Shown: positions 8,517 through 17,061 of the stretch, piece by piece
Numbering within the stretch: the first letter of the stretch is position 1
How the letters are laid out: every line of letters begins with the position of its first letter
DNA from: JADGNF01 sp964582085
GTDB lineage: Archaea; Thermoproteota; Bathyarchaeia; Bathyarchaeales; Bathycorpusculaceae
DNA length: 64,000 nucleotides
NCBI GenBank assembly: GCA_964582085.1
Contig: CAZOPV010000002.1
Location: forward strand, 124,001-188,000
Reading direction: 5' to 3'
Program-made: the position numbers and the translations under genes
The notes under the pieces: generated by a model
Told to the model about the DNA's origin: nothing
The model's database searches: none
The model's input: only the letters and a program-made list of their open reading frames with translations

Positions 8517-8794
8517 AAATCACTCCTGCAATAATCAGCCACGAATTCATTGGCACACAAAGTAGGATTGCCCAAAGCTCCCACGCAGGTTATTTAGGTA
8601 TCTCAGGCAGAATCGTGGACGAAACAAAAAACACTTTTCTTATTCAGCATGAAAACGAAACAAAACGTATAATTAAAGACATCTCCGTTTTCCAATTCAC
8701 CTTTTCCGATGGAACAGTTGTTGAAATAGACGGCAAACTTCTCGTAGGAAAACCTGAAGACCGCCTGAAAAAAACAATCAAGAGGTTATGGTAA
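8513..8794 (+). CDS. rnp1: RNase P protein component 1 (Rpp29/Pop4 family)
   Basis: 93 residues. Archaeal RNase P subunit Rpp29 helps the RNA subunit process tRNA 5' ends. A Sm-like beta barrel is visible: HEFIGTQSRIAQSSHAGYLG, GRIVDETKNTF, then IDGKLLVGKPEDRLKK. This gene always sits between uL29 and uS17 in archaea, as here, though aIF1 (SUI1), often found between them, is missing. The start overlaps the uL29 stop. Confidence 0.93.
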   Translation: MKITPAIISHEFIGTQSRIAQSSHAGYLGISGRIVDETKNTFLIQHENETKRIIKDISVFQFTFSDGTVVEIDGKLLVGKPEDRLKKTIKRLW

Positions 8795-9111
8795 TGTCTC
8801 TGATATTTAAAAAACCTAAAAAAACATGCGAGGACAAAAACTGCCCTTTCCACGGTACACTCTCTGTTAGAGGTCGCGTACTTGAAGGCACAGTTGTCAC
8901 CGCGAAAATGGACAAAACAGTAATTGTAGAACGAGAGTACATTCAATTCTCTACAAAATATGTAAGATATGAACGCAGACGTGGACACATCCCCTCACAC
9001 AACCCACCATGCATAGATGCTAAAGAAGGCGATCGCGTGAGAATTGCTGAATGTCGTCCAATCAGCAAAACTGTATCATTTGTCGTGGTAGAGAAAATGG
9101 AGGCTAAGTAA
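8794..9111 (+). CDS. rps17: Small-subunit ribosomal protein uS17
   Basis: 105 residues from the ATG at 8794, preferred over 8788 because GAGG is 8 nt upstream and the stop of rnp1 overlaps it as TAATG. The OB fold is clear: GRVLEGTVVTAKMDKTVIVERE, then RRRGHIPSHNPPC and GDRVRIAECRPISKTVSFVVVE. The N-terminal CEDKNCPFHG pair of cysteines is typical of archaeal uS17. Confidence 0.95.
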   Translation: MSLIFKKPKKTCEDKNCPFHGTLSVRGRVLEGTVVTAKMDKTVIVEREYIQFSTKYVRYERRRGHIPSHNPPCIDAKEGDRVRIAECRPISKTVSFVVVEKMEAK

Positions 9112-9112
9112 A

Positions 9113-9553
9113 ATGGCGGCGAAAGCAAAAGGCAGAGGTTTAATCGCAAAAGGTATGCTCGCACACGGTCAAAAGCTATCCCGCGGACTCTCGGCAGGAT
9201 CCATTCTAAGATGCGCGGACAACACAGGGGCAAGAAAACTTCGCTTGGTCCAAGCTAACAGTTACAAAGGTCGACTAAGACGCTACCCTTCTGCCACGGT
9301 AGGCGACAAAGTTACAGTTTCTGTTAGGCAAGGCGCTCCGGATATGCGAAAAAAAATATTCCAAGCAGTCATTGTGAGGCAAAAAAGGCCCTTTCGCAGA
9401 GTTGACGGCGTCTGGGTTCAATTTGAAGAAAACGCAGCAGTAATAATTACCCCTGAAGGTGAAATGAAAGGTTCAGAAATCCGCGGACCAGTAGCAAGAG
9501 AAGCCGCTGAGAGATGGCCACGAATCGCAAGCGCCGCAAGTACAATAGTATAG
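9113..9553 (+). CDS. rpl14: Large-subunit ribosomal protein uL14
   Basis: 146 residues. Core motifs SILRCADNTGARKLRLVQ, VGDKVTVSVRQGAPDMRKK and GEMKGSEIRGPVAREAAERWPRIAS define uL14, which sits at the subunit interface. ATG follows GGAGG at the end of uS17. The gene ends 11 bp before the uL24 start. Confidence 0.96.
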   Translation: MAAKAKGRGLIAKGMLAHGQKLSRGLSAGSILRCADNTGARKLRLVQANSYKGRLRRYPSATVGDKVTVSVRQGAPDMRKKIFQAVIVRQKRPFRRVDGVWVQFEENAAVIITPEGEMKGSEIRGPVAREAAERWPRIASAASTIV

Positions 9554-9564
9554 GTGAAAAAGAA

Positions 9565-10128
9565 ATGCAATCCTCCAAACCCATAAAAAACCCAAGAAAA
9601 CAGCGTAAAATTCTACTCAATGCACCCGCGCACAAACGTCACAAGCTCATGGCGGCGCCTTTATCACCTGAACTTACTGCTCAAAAAGGCATAAAAACTC
9701 TGCCTGTACGTAAGGGTGACAGCGTCCGTGTCATGCGTGGAGACCACAAGGGATTCGAAGGAAAAGTCTCTCGTATAGACCTCAAAAAATATCGAATTTA
9801 CATCGAAGGTTTAACCCGAGAAAAAGTTGATGGATCAACAATCTTTGTACCTCTACATCCATCAAAGATTATGATCAGAAACCTTAATCTTGACGATAAA
9901 ATACGAAAGGCAGTGCTTGAACGAAAGAAACTTGTAACTAAAAAAGCAGAAAAACCTGCAAAGAAAATGGTCGACCAAGAGAAAGCCAACAAGAAGAAAG
10001 CAACTACGGCTTCACCGACCACAGCTACAACTGAGACTCTGTCAGAAACTTCATCTGCAGCGATCTCACAGGTTGAACAAAAAGTAGCGGCTAAAAGCCA
10101 GACTCCAAATGCTGAAGGAGGAACATAA
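9565..10128 (+). CDS. rpl24: Large-subunit ribosomal protein uL24 with Lys/Thr-rich tail
   Basis: 187 residues from the ATG at 9565, which has GGTGAAAA upstream and gives the normal archaeal N-terminus (SSKPIKNPRKQRK). An earlier in-frame ATG at 9514 lies inside uL14. The KOW motif VRKGDSVRVMRGDHKGFEGKV and the uL24 core end near residue 125. A tail of about 60 residues rich in Lys, Thr, Ala and Ser follows and looks disordered. Confidence 0.95.
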   Translation: MQSSKPIKNPRKQRKILLNAPAHKRHKLMAAPLSPELTAQKGIKTLPVRKGDSVRVMRGDHKGFEGKVSRIDLKKYRIYIEGLTREKVDGSTIFVPLHPSKIMIRNLNLDDKIRKAVLERKKLVTKKAEKPAKKMVDQEKANKKKATTASPTTATTETLSETSSAAISQVEQKVAAKSQTPNAEGGT

Positions 10129-10129
10129 T

Positions 10130-10897
10130 TTGGGTAAAAAAGGAAAAACTGCAAGATTGAAACGTAAACCAGCTCCAAAATTCTGGCCAATCCCCAGAAA
10201 AGAATATCCTTGGGTAGTCAAACCCTCTTCTGGTCCTCACCGTCTAGTGAACTGTTTGCCGCTAACTTTAGTTCTCCGTGACATCCTCGGTGTAGCAGAA
10301 ACACGACGTGAAGTCCAGACAATAACTAATCAAGGCAAAGTTTTTGTTGATGGAAAAGTAAGTCGTAGAGACGATTTCCCTGTAGGTTTAATGGATGTAA
10401 TTTCCATTCCTGCAGCCGACAAATACTATAGAATACTCCCCAACCACAAGGGTCTATGTTTAAACGCCATAACCAAAGAAGAAGCTAACTTTAAGCTGTG
10501 TCGCATCGAAGACAAAGTTATCGTACATGGTGGTGTACAACTCAATTTACATGACGGCTCAAACCTTCTCGTAAAAATCGCTGACCCAAAAAACCCCCAA
10601 GAAGACGTCTATGAAACTTTTGATGTACTAAAACTATCGCTTCCCGGCAAACAGATACTCGAGAGAGTACCCCTCAAAGAAGGCAACTTTGTAGTTATAA
10701 CTGGCGGAAAAAACATAGGTGTCCAAGGAAAAATTGTGGAAATCGAAAAGGCTGTTGGCAAAAAACGACGAAGTGCCCTAGTAATTGTAGAGGATGCCAA
10801 AGGTTCGCGTTACCAAACAATCCTTGACTTCATATTCTCCTTAGGTCAAATTCAATCGCTTGTGACTTTACCGACGGAGGCAGAAACATTTGTCTGA
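10130..10897 (+). CDS. rps4e: Small-subunit ribosomal protein eS4
   Basis: 255 residues from a TTG at 10130 that gives the standard N-terminus (MGKKGKTARLKRKPAPKFW) and lies behind GGAGG in the uL24 3' end; the ATG at 10109 overlaps uL24 and is less likely. S4-like RNA-binding, central eS4 and C-terminal KOW (VVITGGKNIGVQGKIVEIE) segments are present. Found in archaea and eukaryotes only. Confidence 0.95.
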   Translation: MGKKGKTARLKRKPAPKFWPIPRKEYPWVVKPSSGPHRLVNCLPLTLVLRDILGVAETRREVQTITNQGKVFVDGKVSRRDDFPVGLMDVISIPAADKYYRILPNHKGLCLNAITKEEANFKLCRIEDKVIVHGGVQLNLHDGSNLLVKIADPKNPQEDVYETFDVLKLSLPGKQILERVPLKEGNFVVITGGKNIGVQGKIVEIEKAVGKKRRSALVIVEDAKGSRYQTILDFIFSLGQIQSLVTLPTEAETFV

Positions 10898-11429
10898 GGA
10901 AGCCATCCTCAAGAGATGGGAAGAGCAGCCTATGCTCAGACCCAGAATAGAGAAAGTTGTTGTTAACCTTAACGTGGGCAAATCAGGTGAACCTTTAGAA
11001 AAGGCCTTCAAAGTTCTCAAAGAAATTGCAGGTCAAACACCAGTTAAGAAGAACGCCAAGAAAAGCATACGCGATTTTGGCATTCGCCAAGGCGAGCCAA
11101 TTGCCTGCGTAGTCACGTTGAGGCGGAAGAAGGCTATAGATTTTCTCAAGAAAGTCTTACCCGTCGTGGACAACAAAATTTCCCGCAAATCGTTTGATGA
11201 CCGCGGCAACTTTGCATTTGGCTTAACAGAACACATTGAAATCCCAGGTGTCAAATATGACCCTGACATCGGAATCTTCGGTATGGACATCTGCGTTACT
11301 CTTAACCGACCAGGAGACCGCGTAAGCGACCGACGAAAGCAAAAAGCAAAAATTGGTCACAAACACGTTTTGACGGTAGAAGAAGCAATTTTGTTTACCA
11401 AACAAACTTTGGGAGTTGAAATCGTTTAA
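10890..11429 (+). CDS. rpl5: Large-subunit ribosomal protein uL5
   Basis: 179 residues, TTG start behind GGAGG, overlapping the eS4 end by 8 bp. RPRIEKVVVNLNVGKSGEPLEKA, GQTPVKKNAKKSIRDFGIRQGEPI and the FGLTEHIEIPGVKYDPDIGIFGMD segment are typical of uL5, which binds 5S rRNA and the P-site tRNA. Confidence 0.97.
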   Translation: MSEEAILKRWEEQPMLRPRIEKVVVNLNVGKSGEPLEKAFKVLKEIAGQTPVKKNAKKSIRDFGIRQGEPIACVVTLRRKKAIDFLKKVLPVVDNKISRKSFDDRGNFAFGLTEHIEIPGVKYDPDIGIFGMDICVTLNRPGDRVSDRRKQKAKIGHKHVLTVEEAILFTKQTLGVEIV

Positions 11430-11443
11430 TTAGAGGGAAAATA

Positions 11444-11608
11444 ATGGCCAAACAACAAGTGAAGAAAGCACGCAAATACGGTAAAGGCGCCAGACCCTGT
11501 CATCGATGTGGAGCATATGGTCCCGTTATTCGGCGTTACAATTTATATATATGTAGACACTGTTTCAGAGAAGCCGCACCAAAACTTGGCTTCAAAAAAT
11601 ACGAGTAA
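11444..11608 (+). CDS. rps14: Small-subunit ribosomal protein uS14 (zinc-binding)
   Basis: A 54-residue gene between uL5 and uS8. ATG follows GAGGG. Two CxxC pairs, CHRC (19-22) and CRHC (37-40), form the zinc site of the archaeal short uS14, and the ending LGFKKYE is typical. Size, motif and position leave little doubt. Confidence 0.96.
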   Translation: MAKQQVKKARKYGKGARPCHRCGAYGPVIRRYNLYICRHCFREAAPKLGFKKYE

Positions 11609-11622
11609 TGAGGTAGAATATA

Positions 11623-12006
11623 ATGGACACTTTAGCGAATGGCTTGACCACAATCATAAATAACGAAATGCGCAACAAGCGTGAATGTGTAATCAGTCCT
11701 GCCTCTAAACTTTTAGGTCGGGTGCTGCGGATAATGCAGCTTAATGGTTACATAGGCGAATTTGAATTTATCGATGATGGACGTTCTGGAAAGTTCAAGG
11801 TTCAACTTATGGGCAGAATCAACAAATGTGGTTCCATTAAACCACGATTTCCTGTTCAGGTTGACGAGTTCGAAGAGTGGGAGAAAAAATTCTTACCTTC
11901 AAGAAACGTCGGCATCCTTGTGGTTTCCACATCAAAAGGTGTAATCGCGCATAAGGAAGCTCAAGAAAAAAACGTTGGGGGCCGATTGCTAGCTTTCGTT
12001 TATTAG
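11623..12006 (+). CDS. rps8: Small-subunit ribosomal protein uS8
   Basis: 127 residues, full length for archaeal uS8, a primary 16S rRNA binder. MDTLANGLTTIINNEMRNK at the start, FEFIDDGRSGKFKVQL in the middle and STSKGVIAHKEAQEKNVGG near the end are conserved. GAGG lies before the ATG. Confidence 0.97.
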   Translation: MDTLANGLTTIINNEMRNKRECVISPASKLLGRVLRIMQLNGYIGEFEFIDDGRSGKFKVQLMGRINKCGSIKPRFPVQVDEFEEWEKKFLPSRNVGILVVSTSKGVIAHKEAQEKNVGGRLLAFVY

Positions 12007-12015
12007 GTGAATACT

Positions 12016-12561
12016 ATGCGGTTACCAGAAATTTCCCGAACTATTCCAATTCCTGATGGGGTAGTGATAACTGTAGACGGCAAAAAAGTAACAGTTAAAG
12101 GCAGCAAGGCTACACTATCCCGTGATTTCTCCAGCACCAACATCTCAATTGAGACTGACGGCAAGGCGGTTCGAGTCGGTGCAAAATGGCCCCGCAAGAA
12201 GGAATCAGCTTTAGTGGGCACTATTGAATCACATATTAAAAACATGATCGTCGGCGTTACCAAAGGCTTCACCTATAAAATGAAAATTGTGTTTTCTCAC
12301 TTCCCAATCACTGTTAAGATTCAAGGTAAATCTGTCCTGGTTGAAAACTTCACAGGTGAACGGCGAGCACGAAGTGCAAAGATTCTCGGTGATGTTAAAG
12401 TGAAACTTGACAATGACGATTTGATTATTCAAGGTGCTTCGCTTGAAGATGTGAGTCAAACCGCTGCAAACATTGAGAACATGACAAGGGTTACCAATAA
12501 AGATCCTCGTGTTTTCCTGGACGGTATTTTTGTTTATGAACGAAGCGAAGGAATGGACTAA
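12016..12561 (+). CDS. rpl6: Large-subunit ribosomal protein uL6
   Basis: 181 residues from the ATG at 12016 with AGGTGA upstream; a GTG at 12007 adjoining the uS8 stop would add three residues. Two uL6 repeats are visible (IPDGVVITVDGKKVTVKGSKATL and FPITVKIQGKSVLVENFTGERRAR), and the end NKDPRVFLDGIFVYERS is the archaeal signature. Confidence 0.96.
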   Translation: MRLPEISRTIPIPDGVVITVDGKKVTVKGSKATLSRDFSSTNISIETDGKAVRVGAKWPRKKESALVGTIESHIKNMIVGVTKGFTYKMKIVFSHFPITVKIQGKSVLVENFTGERRARSAKILGDVKVKLDNDDLIIQGASLEDVSQTAANIENMTRVTNKDPRVFLDGIFVYERSEGMD

Positions 12562-12562
12562 G

Positions 12563-13096
12563 ATGACCCAGAAAAAAGAAATTGCAGTGCGAACTGCTCT
12601 TAAAGTGCGGAACCGTGCTAAAGGCAAGAAACCTGAGTTTGTACGCCCCGAGAGTTGGCGATATGACAAGTTCAGCCCAAGTTGGCGTCGCCCTCGCGGC
12701 TTAGACAACAAAGTTCGACGCAAAATTAAAGGTTGGCCACCGGCTCCAAGCGCAGGATACCGTGGTCCAAAAGTTACACGTGGTTTACATCCATCTGGAT
12801 ATGAAGAAGTTATCGTTCACAATGTTGCAGAAATCAGCAAAGTTAACGTTGAGACGCAGGTAGCGCGTATAGCCCACACGGTTGGCAAGAAAAAACGTGT
12901 ACTAATTATTGCTGAAGCAAGAAAACTCGGTGTAACTGTATTGAACGCTAAGGAAGTCAAAGAACCTGTTAAAGAAGAAGCTGAAACTAAACCCGAAGAA
13001 ACCACGAGCAACTCCAAGAAAGATAACTCTGAGAATGCCGAGAAAGAAAAGCCAAAAAAGAGTAAACCCAGCGAAGAAGGAGCTGAGAAACAATGA
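12563..13096 (+). CDS. rpl32e: Large-subunit ribosomal protein eL32 with acidic/Lys tail
   Basis: 177 residues from the ATG at 12563, next to the uL6 stop; the longer upstream frame runs through uL6. Core: FVRPESWRYDKFSPSWRRPRGLDN, KGWPPAPSAGYRGPK and RGLHPSGYEEV, typical of eL32. The last 55 or so residues are a Lys/Glu/Asn-rich, low-complexity tail beyond the usual family end. Overlaps eL19 by 4 bp. Confidence 0.95.
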   Translation: MTQKKEIAVRTALKVRNRAKGKKPEFVRPESWRYDKFSPSWRRPRGLDNKVRRKIKGWPPAPSAGYRGPKVTRGLHPSGYEEVIVHNVAEISKVNVETQVARIAHTVGKKKRVLIIAEARKLGVTVLNAKEVKEPVKEEAETKPEETTSNSKKDNSENAEKEKPKKSKPSEEGAEKQ

Positions 13097-13548
13097 CGAA
13101 CTTGACTAATCAGAGACGTTTAGCCGCCGAGATTATGAAAGTTGGGCGCAACCGCGTTTGGATTGACCCTACGCGAATCTCAGATGTTGAATCCGCAATC
13201 ACCCGTGAAGAAATCCGCAAACTAGTTCACGAAAAAGTGATCGCTACATTACCTATTAAGGGTGTCAGCCGTGGCCGCGCTAAAACTATCCAAGCCAAGA
13301 AACGGAAAGGCCGCCGTAAAGGTCCAGGCAGCAAAAGCGGGACTCCCCGTGCAGTAATCTCAAAGAAAGACGCATGGATGACCAAAATCCGTTCTTTGCG
13401 ACGTCGACTTCGCGAACTCAAAGATAGCCGAATTATCACAGAGAGCAACTACAGGGACCTGTACATGATCGCGGGTAGCGGAAGATTCTCTTCAATTGCT
13501 GATCTGGAACGTTATGTGAAAGCTCATGATATGTGGAGGAAACGCTAA
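13093..13548 (+). CDS. rpl19e: Large-subunit ribosomal protein eL19
   Basis: 151 residues. Begins LTNQRRLAAEIMKVGRNRVW, continues KVIATLPIKGVSRGRAKTIQAKKRKGRRKGPGSKSG and closes in a basic helix. All are hallmarks of eL19, which contacts both subunits. ATG overlaps the eL32 stop; its own stop overlaps uL18 (TAATG). Confidence 0.96.
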   Translation: MTNLTNQRRLAAEIMKVGRNRVWIDPTRISDVESAITREEIRKLVHEKVIATLPIKGVSRGRAKTIQAKKRKGRRKGPGSKSGTPRAVISKKDAWMTKIRSLRRRLRELKDSRIITESNYRDLYMIAGSGRFSSIADLERYVKAHDMWRKR

Positions 13549-14447
13549 TGGCAAAGAGTTCACGCTACCGAGTACAACTGAGACGTAGACGACAGAGAAA
13601 AACTGACTACCAGGCCAGAAAGGCATTCGTGCTTTCTGGTAAGCCAAGAGTGGTTAGCCGTAGTTCCATAAAAAACACTACGGTTCAAATTATTATAGCT
13701 AAATCTCACGGCGATGAAGTTTTAGCTTCCGCCCACACCCACGAACTTGTAAAATACGGTTGGAAAGCAGCCACAGGCAACCTTCCTGCTGCTTACTTAA
13801 CCGGTTTACTGTGTGGTTTGAAAGCTAAAGCCAAAGGAGTGACTGAGGCGATTCTTGATATAGGATTAGTTTCGCCTACAAAAGGCTCCAAAGTTTTCAC
13901 TGTTTTAAGTGGCGTTTTGGATGCAGGTATATCTGTACCCCACGACGGCGAGAAAATCGTTAAGGAGAGAGCTGAAGGTGAACACATAGTTTCATACGCC
14001 GAAAGTTTAGGTACTCCTGAAGTATATGCTCCTAGATTTTCAACCTACATATCCAAAGGACTTTCACCTGAGACTTTAAGTGAACACTTCGCTGAGGTCA
14101 AAACTGCAATATTGGCAGCCTTCGGTGTCACCTCCAAGGTTGAATCCAAAGCGAAAGCCAAACCTAAAATTGCCGTTAAGCCTGAAGCTAAATCAAAACC
14201 TGAAGCGAGAACCGAAGCTAAACCTGCACCGACAAGTGAGGTTAAAGCTGCAGCTAAAGTTGCAATTTCGCCTGCTTCGAAAGCTGCATCTGAAGCTGAT
14301 ACAGTCGCTAAACAAAAAAATATCAAGGCTGCTGCTAAGCCAAAGAAAGCCTCAGATACCGCTGACAAACCTGCTGATGGTGAAACTAAGCCCCGACGGA
14401 AAAGTAGCGTAAAAAAGACTGAAAAAAGTGGTGGAGAGAAAGAATAA
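13548..14447 (+). CDS. rpl18: Large-subunit ribosomal protein uL18 with about 100-residue Ala/Lys/Pro tail
   Basis: 299 residues from the ATG at 13548 (upstream GGAGG). The uL18 core, which binds 5S rRNA, spans about residues 1-195: RRRRQRKTDYQARKAFV, HTHELVKYGWKAATGNLPAAY and SVPHDGEKIVKERAEGEH. The rest is a repetitive tail of Lys, Ala, Pro, Glu and Ser, far longer than usual for archaeal uL18 (about 190-200 residues). Its composition resembles the tails on uS3, uL24 and eL32 in this cluster. Confidence 0.95.
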   Translation: MAKSSRYRVQLRRRRQRKTDYQARKAFVLSGKPRVVSRSSIKNTTVQIIIAKSHGDEVLASAHTHELVKYGWKAATGNLPAAYLTGLLCGLKAKAKGVTEAILDIGLVSPTKGSKVFTVLSGVLDAGISVPHDGEKIVKERAEGEHIVSYAESLGTPEVYAPRFSTYISKGLSPETLSEHFAEVKTAILAAFGVTSKVESKAKAKPKIAVKPEAKSKPEARTEAKPAPTSEVKAAAKVAISPASKAASEADTVAKQKNIKAAAKPKKASDTADKPADGETKPRRKSSVKKTEKSGGEKE

Positions 14448-15100
14448 TGTCACGAGAACGAAGTAGAGAAGAACGTCCAAAAGTTAACTTAGAAGCTTGG
14501 GTTCCCAAAACCCGTTTAGGTAAAATGATACAAGAAGGTAAAATCACCTCTATTGAAGAAGTTTTTATGAGTGGTATCAAAATCAGTGAACCCCAGATTG
14601 TAGATGCATTAATTCCTGACCTTCAAGAAGAAGTCATAAACATTAACTTGGTTCAGAAACAAACGGACGCCGGTGAGAAGTCACGGTTTAAAGCTATTGT
14701 CTGTGTTGGCAACCGCGACGGCTACATAGGCTTAGGACAAGGCAAAGCCAGTCAAGTTCGTAACGCCATAGAAAAAGCTGCGGCAGATGCTAGGTTGAAC
14801 ATAGTTCCAATTAAACGGGGCTGTGGAAGTTGGGAGTGCGGTTGCGGTCGAGGGCACTCAGTACCCTTCCAAATTGAAGGCAAATGTGGTAGTGTCCGCG
14901 TGGTGGTGGTTCCAGGTCCGAGAGGCTTAGGGATTGTTGCCAGTGAAATCGCCAAAGTCATCATGGGTCTGGCAGGTGTCAAAGACCTCTGGACACGAAC
15001 TTACGGTTCAACCAGAACAATTCCTTCGTTTGCCTGTGCAGTATTTGATGCTCTCAAAAAAACATATAACTTGATTACCCCAGCGGATTGGGTGAAGTAA
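14447..15100 (+). CDS. rps5: Small-subunit ribosomal protein uS5
   Basis: 217 residues, ATG start. A double-stranded-RNA-binding domain (KSRFKAIVCVGNRDGYIGLGQGKA, about residues 80-105) and the C-terminal domain (VRVVVVPGPRGLGIVAS, then GVKDLWTRTYGSTRT) are diagnostic. CGSWECGCGRGHSVPF is an archaeal/eukaryotic insertion. uS5 helps decoding fidelity and mRNA unwinding. Confidence 0.97.
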   Translation: MSRERSREERPKVNLEAWVPKTRLGKMIQEGKITSIEEVFMSGIKISEPQIVDALIPDLQEEVININLVQKQTDAGEKSRFKAIVCVGNRDGYIGLGQGKASQVRNAIEKAAADARLNIVPIKRGCGSWECGCGRGHSVPFQIEGKCGSVRVVVVPGPRGLGIVASEIAKVIMGLAGVKDLWTRTYGSTRTIPSFACAVFDALKKTYNLITPADWVK

Positions 15101-15101
15101 A

Positions 15102-15590
15102 ATGGCGGAACAGCAAACTCAAGCTTCCAAATGCATCGTTGTTGTGAAAGTACGCGGTGACATCAGTGCCAGACGTGAAGCTAAAGAAACTTTGGAGCTA
15201 CTACATCTAAATCACACCAACCATGCGATAATAATTGACAATCGACCTGCATTTTTAGGCATGCTTCAACGTGCCCACAACTACGTTACTTGGGGTGAGG
15301 CGTCAAAAGAAACTGTGGGACTGATGCTCAAAAAACGTGGCAAATTAGTGGGGGGCAAAAAACTGACCGAAGAAACAGTACAGGTTTTAGGCTACAAATC
15401 GATCGACGAACTCGCTGATGCCATGTTTGCCTGCAAAGCACAGCAGTGGAAAATCGGTATGCAACCTGCTTTCAAATTGCACCCTCCGACTAAAGGCTAC
15501 AAAGGCAAAACCAAGAAAAGCTTCAAAACGGGTGGCGAAGCAGGCTACCGAGGCGAAGCTATAAACGACTTAATCAAACGCATGGTCTGA
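15102..15590 (+). CDS. rpl30: Large-subunit ribosomal protein uL30
   Basis: 162 residues, long archaeal/eukaryotic form. KCIVVVKVRGDISARREAKETLELL, the N-terminal ferredoxin-like fold, leads to LHLNHTNHAIIIDN, and the extension ends in HPPTKGYKGKTKKSFKTGGEAGYRG. It is the last gene of the cluster; uL15 and secY, which normally follow, are 23 kb downstream. Confidence 0.96.
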   Translation: MAEQQTQASKCIVVVKVRGDISARREAKETLELLHLNHTNHAIIIDNRPAFLGMLQRAHNYVTWGEASKETVGLMLKKRGKLVGGKKLTEETVQVLGYKSIDELADAMFACKAQQWKIGMQPAFKLHPPTKGYKGKTKKSFKTGGEAGYRGEAINDLIKRMV

Positions 15591-15602
15591 GAGCCACGCC
15601 CT

Positions 15603-15635
15603 TATTTTTCTCTCTCAATTTAATTTTTTAATCTC
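15603..15635 (+). terminator. T-rich terminator after uL30
   Basis: Three T runs separated by C/A bases start 13 bp after the uL30 stop, as expected for archaeal termination of the ribosomal cluster. The remaining 250 bp up to ilvC is AT-rich and shows nothing else. Confidence 0.45.
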
Positions 15636-15882
15636 AAATAAAAATCCCGAGTATCACCCCCAACTCAAACCAAGAGACTTATAGAATAACTTAGTTTATA
15701 CAATTTTTTAACATAAAATTATGTAAAGAGCAACATTCAAAGGCAGTTACAGATGTAATTTAACTCACTTTCTGTAAAAAATGCCTGCTCATAACTGCTG
15801 TCGCCAACGGCACAACACCAAACTCCAAGGATAATTCTTAAATCTCCCACCCTTATACAGTAAACAACTCTGAGGCATCAAA

Positions 15883-16947
15883 ATGGTAAAAATGAACTTT
15901 GGCGGAGTAGAAGAAGACGTCATAACCCGCGAAGAGTTTCCTATACAAAAAGCACAACAAATTTTAAAGAATGAATTAGTCGTCTCGCTTGGGTATGGCA
16001 TTCAGGGTAGAGCACAAGCCCTCAATATGAGAGACAACGGCATAAAAGTAATTGTGGGACAAGAAATCACAGGTGTCCACAAGGCATACTATGACTTGGC
16101 CGTTCAAGACGGTTGGGTACCAGGGAAAACTCTCTTCTCCATGGAAGAGGCAGCCAAAAAAGGCACCATCAAAATGTTTCTGCTTACAGATGCAGGACAA
16201 AAAGAAGCCTGGCCAACCATTAAAAAAACCCTCAAGAAAGGGGACGCCCTCTATTTCAGTCACGGATTCTCAGTTGTATACAAAGAACAAACAGGTGTAG
16301 TGCCTCCCAAAGATATTGACGTTATTCTTGTTGCACCAAAAGGCTCAGGTACCTCCGTAAGACGCAACTTCGTTGACGGCGCAGGAATAAACAGCAGCTT
16401 CGCTGTCTTCCAAGATGCGACCGGCAGAGCTGAAGATCGAGCAAAAGCCATGGGCATCGCTATAGGCTCAGGTTACCTGTTTCCCACAACCTTCGAAAAA
16501 GAAGTCTACAGCGATCTTACAGGAGAACGTGGAGTTCTCATGGGCGCTCTTGCAGGCATCATGGAAGCACAATATAACACACTGCGCGAACGTGGTCACA
16601 GTCCAAGTGAAGCCTTCAACGAGACAGTTGAAGAACTCACCCAAAGCCTCATCCGGCTAGTCGACGAAAACGGCATGGATTGGATGTACTGTAACTGTAG
16701 CGAAACCGCGAGAATCGGAGCACTTAGGTGGAGAAATCGCTTCCGCGAAACTACTAAACCATTGTTTGACTCACTTTACGACTTAGTAGCAGCAGGTGAA
16801 GAAACCCGCATTGTTCTACAAAAAAGCAAAGACCCTGACTATCGACAAAAACTTGCTGAAGAACTCAAAGAACTCGGTAATTCTGAAATGTGGCGCGCAG
16901 GTGCAACAGTGCGTTCTCTAAGACCAAAGAAACCTAAGACTGAATAA
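15883..16947 (+). CDS. ilvC: Ketol-acid reductoisomerase (class I)
   Basis: Converts acetolactate or acetohydroxybutyrate to the dihydroxy acids of valine, leucine and isoleucine synthesis using NAD(P)H and Mg. 354 residues, the class I length. The Rossmann motif LGYGIQGRAQALNMRDNG lies near residue 36. VAPKGSGTSVRRNF corresponds to the AP-K-GPG region. The metal site is within DLTGERGVLMGALAG and ESVEE-like NETVEELTQ. The conserved CSETARIGA is present. ATG start. It is a single-gene unit: ilvB/ilvD are not nearby. Confidence 0.96.
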   Translation: MVKMNFGGVEEDVITREEFPIQKAQQILKNELVVSLGYGIQGRAQALNMRDNGIKVIVGQEITGVHKAYYDLAVQDGWVPGKTLFSMEEAAKKGTIKMFLLTDAGQKEAWPTIKKTLKKGDALYFSHGFSVVYKEQTGVVPPKDIDVILVAPKGSGTSVRRNFVDGAGINSSFAVFQDATGRAEDRAKAMGIAIGSGYLFPTTFEKEVYSDLTGERGVLMGALAGIMEAQYNTLRERGHSPSEAFNETVEELTQSLIRLVDENGMDWMYCNCSETARIGALRWRNRFRETTKPLFDSLYDLVAAGEETRIVLQKSKDPDYRQKLAEELKELGNSEMWRAGATVRSLRPKKPKTE

Positions 16948-17010
16948 GCCCACTCTTTCCTTTCAATTTCAACCATAATCAAGGTTTACCTCTTTTTTTG
17001 CACGTTAATC

Positions 17011-17018
17011 TTTTATAC
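17011..17018 (+). promoter_or_regulatory. TATA box for the ArsB/NhaD-like transporter
   Basis: TTTTATAC lies 44-51 bp before the ATG at 17062, predicting initiation near 17042. A start at that site would make the TTG at 17032 untranscribed, which favours the ATG at 17062. Confidence 0.45.
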
Positions 17019-17061
17019 AACCGATAGGCGTTTGCTCAGCAAAGAAAATACGTGTCTCCCT

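Noticed and set aside
14080..14412. Plus-strand frame rich in Leu, Lys, Asn and Pro inside rpl18
   Set aside because: It is the shifted frame of the repetitive Ala/Lys/Pro tail of uL18; the repeat pattern comes from that tail's codons.
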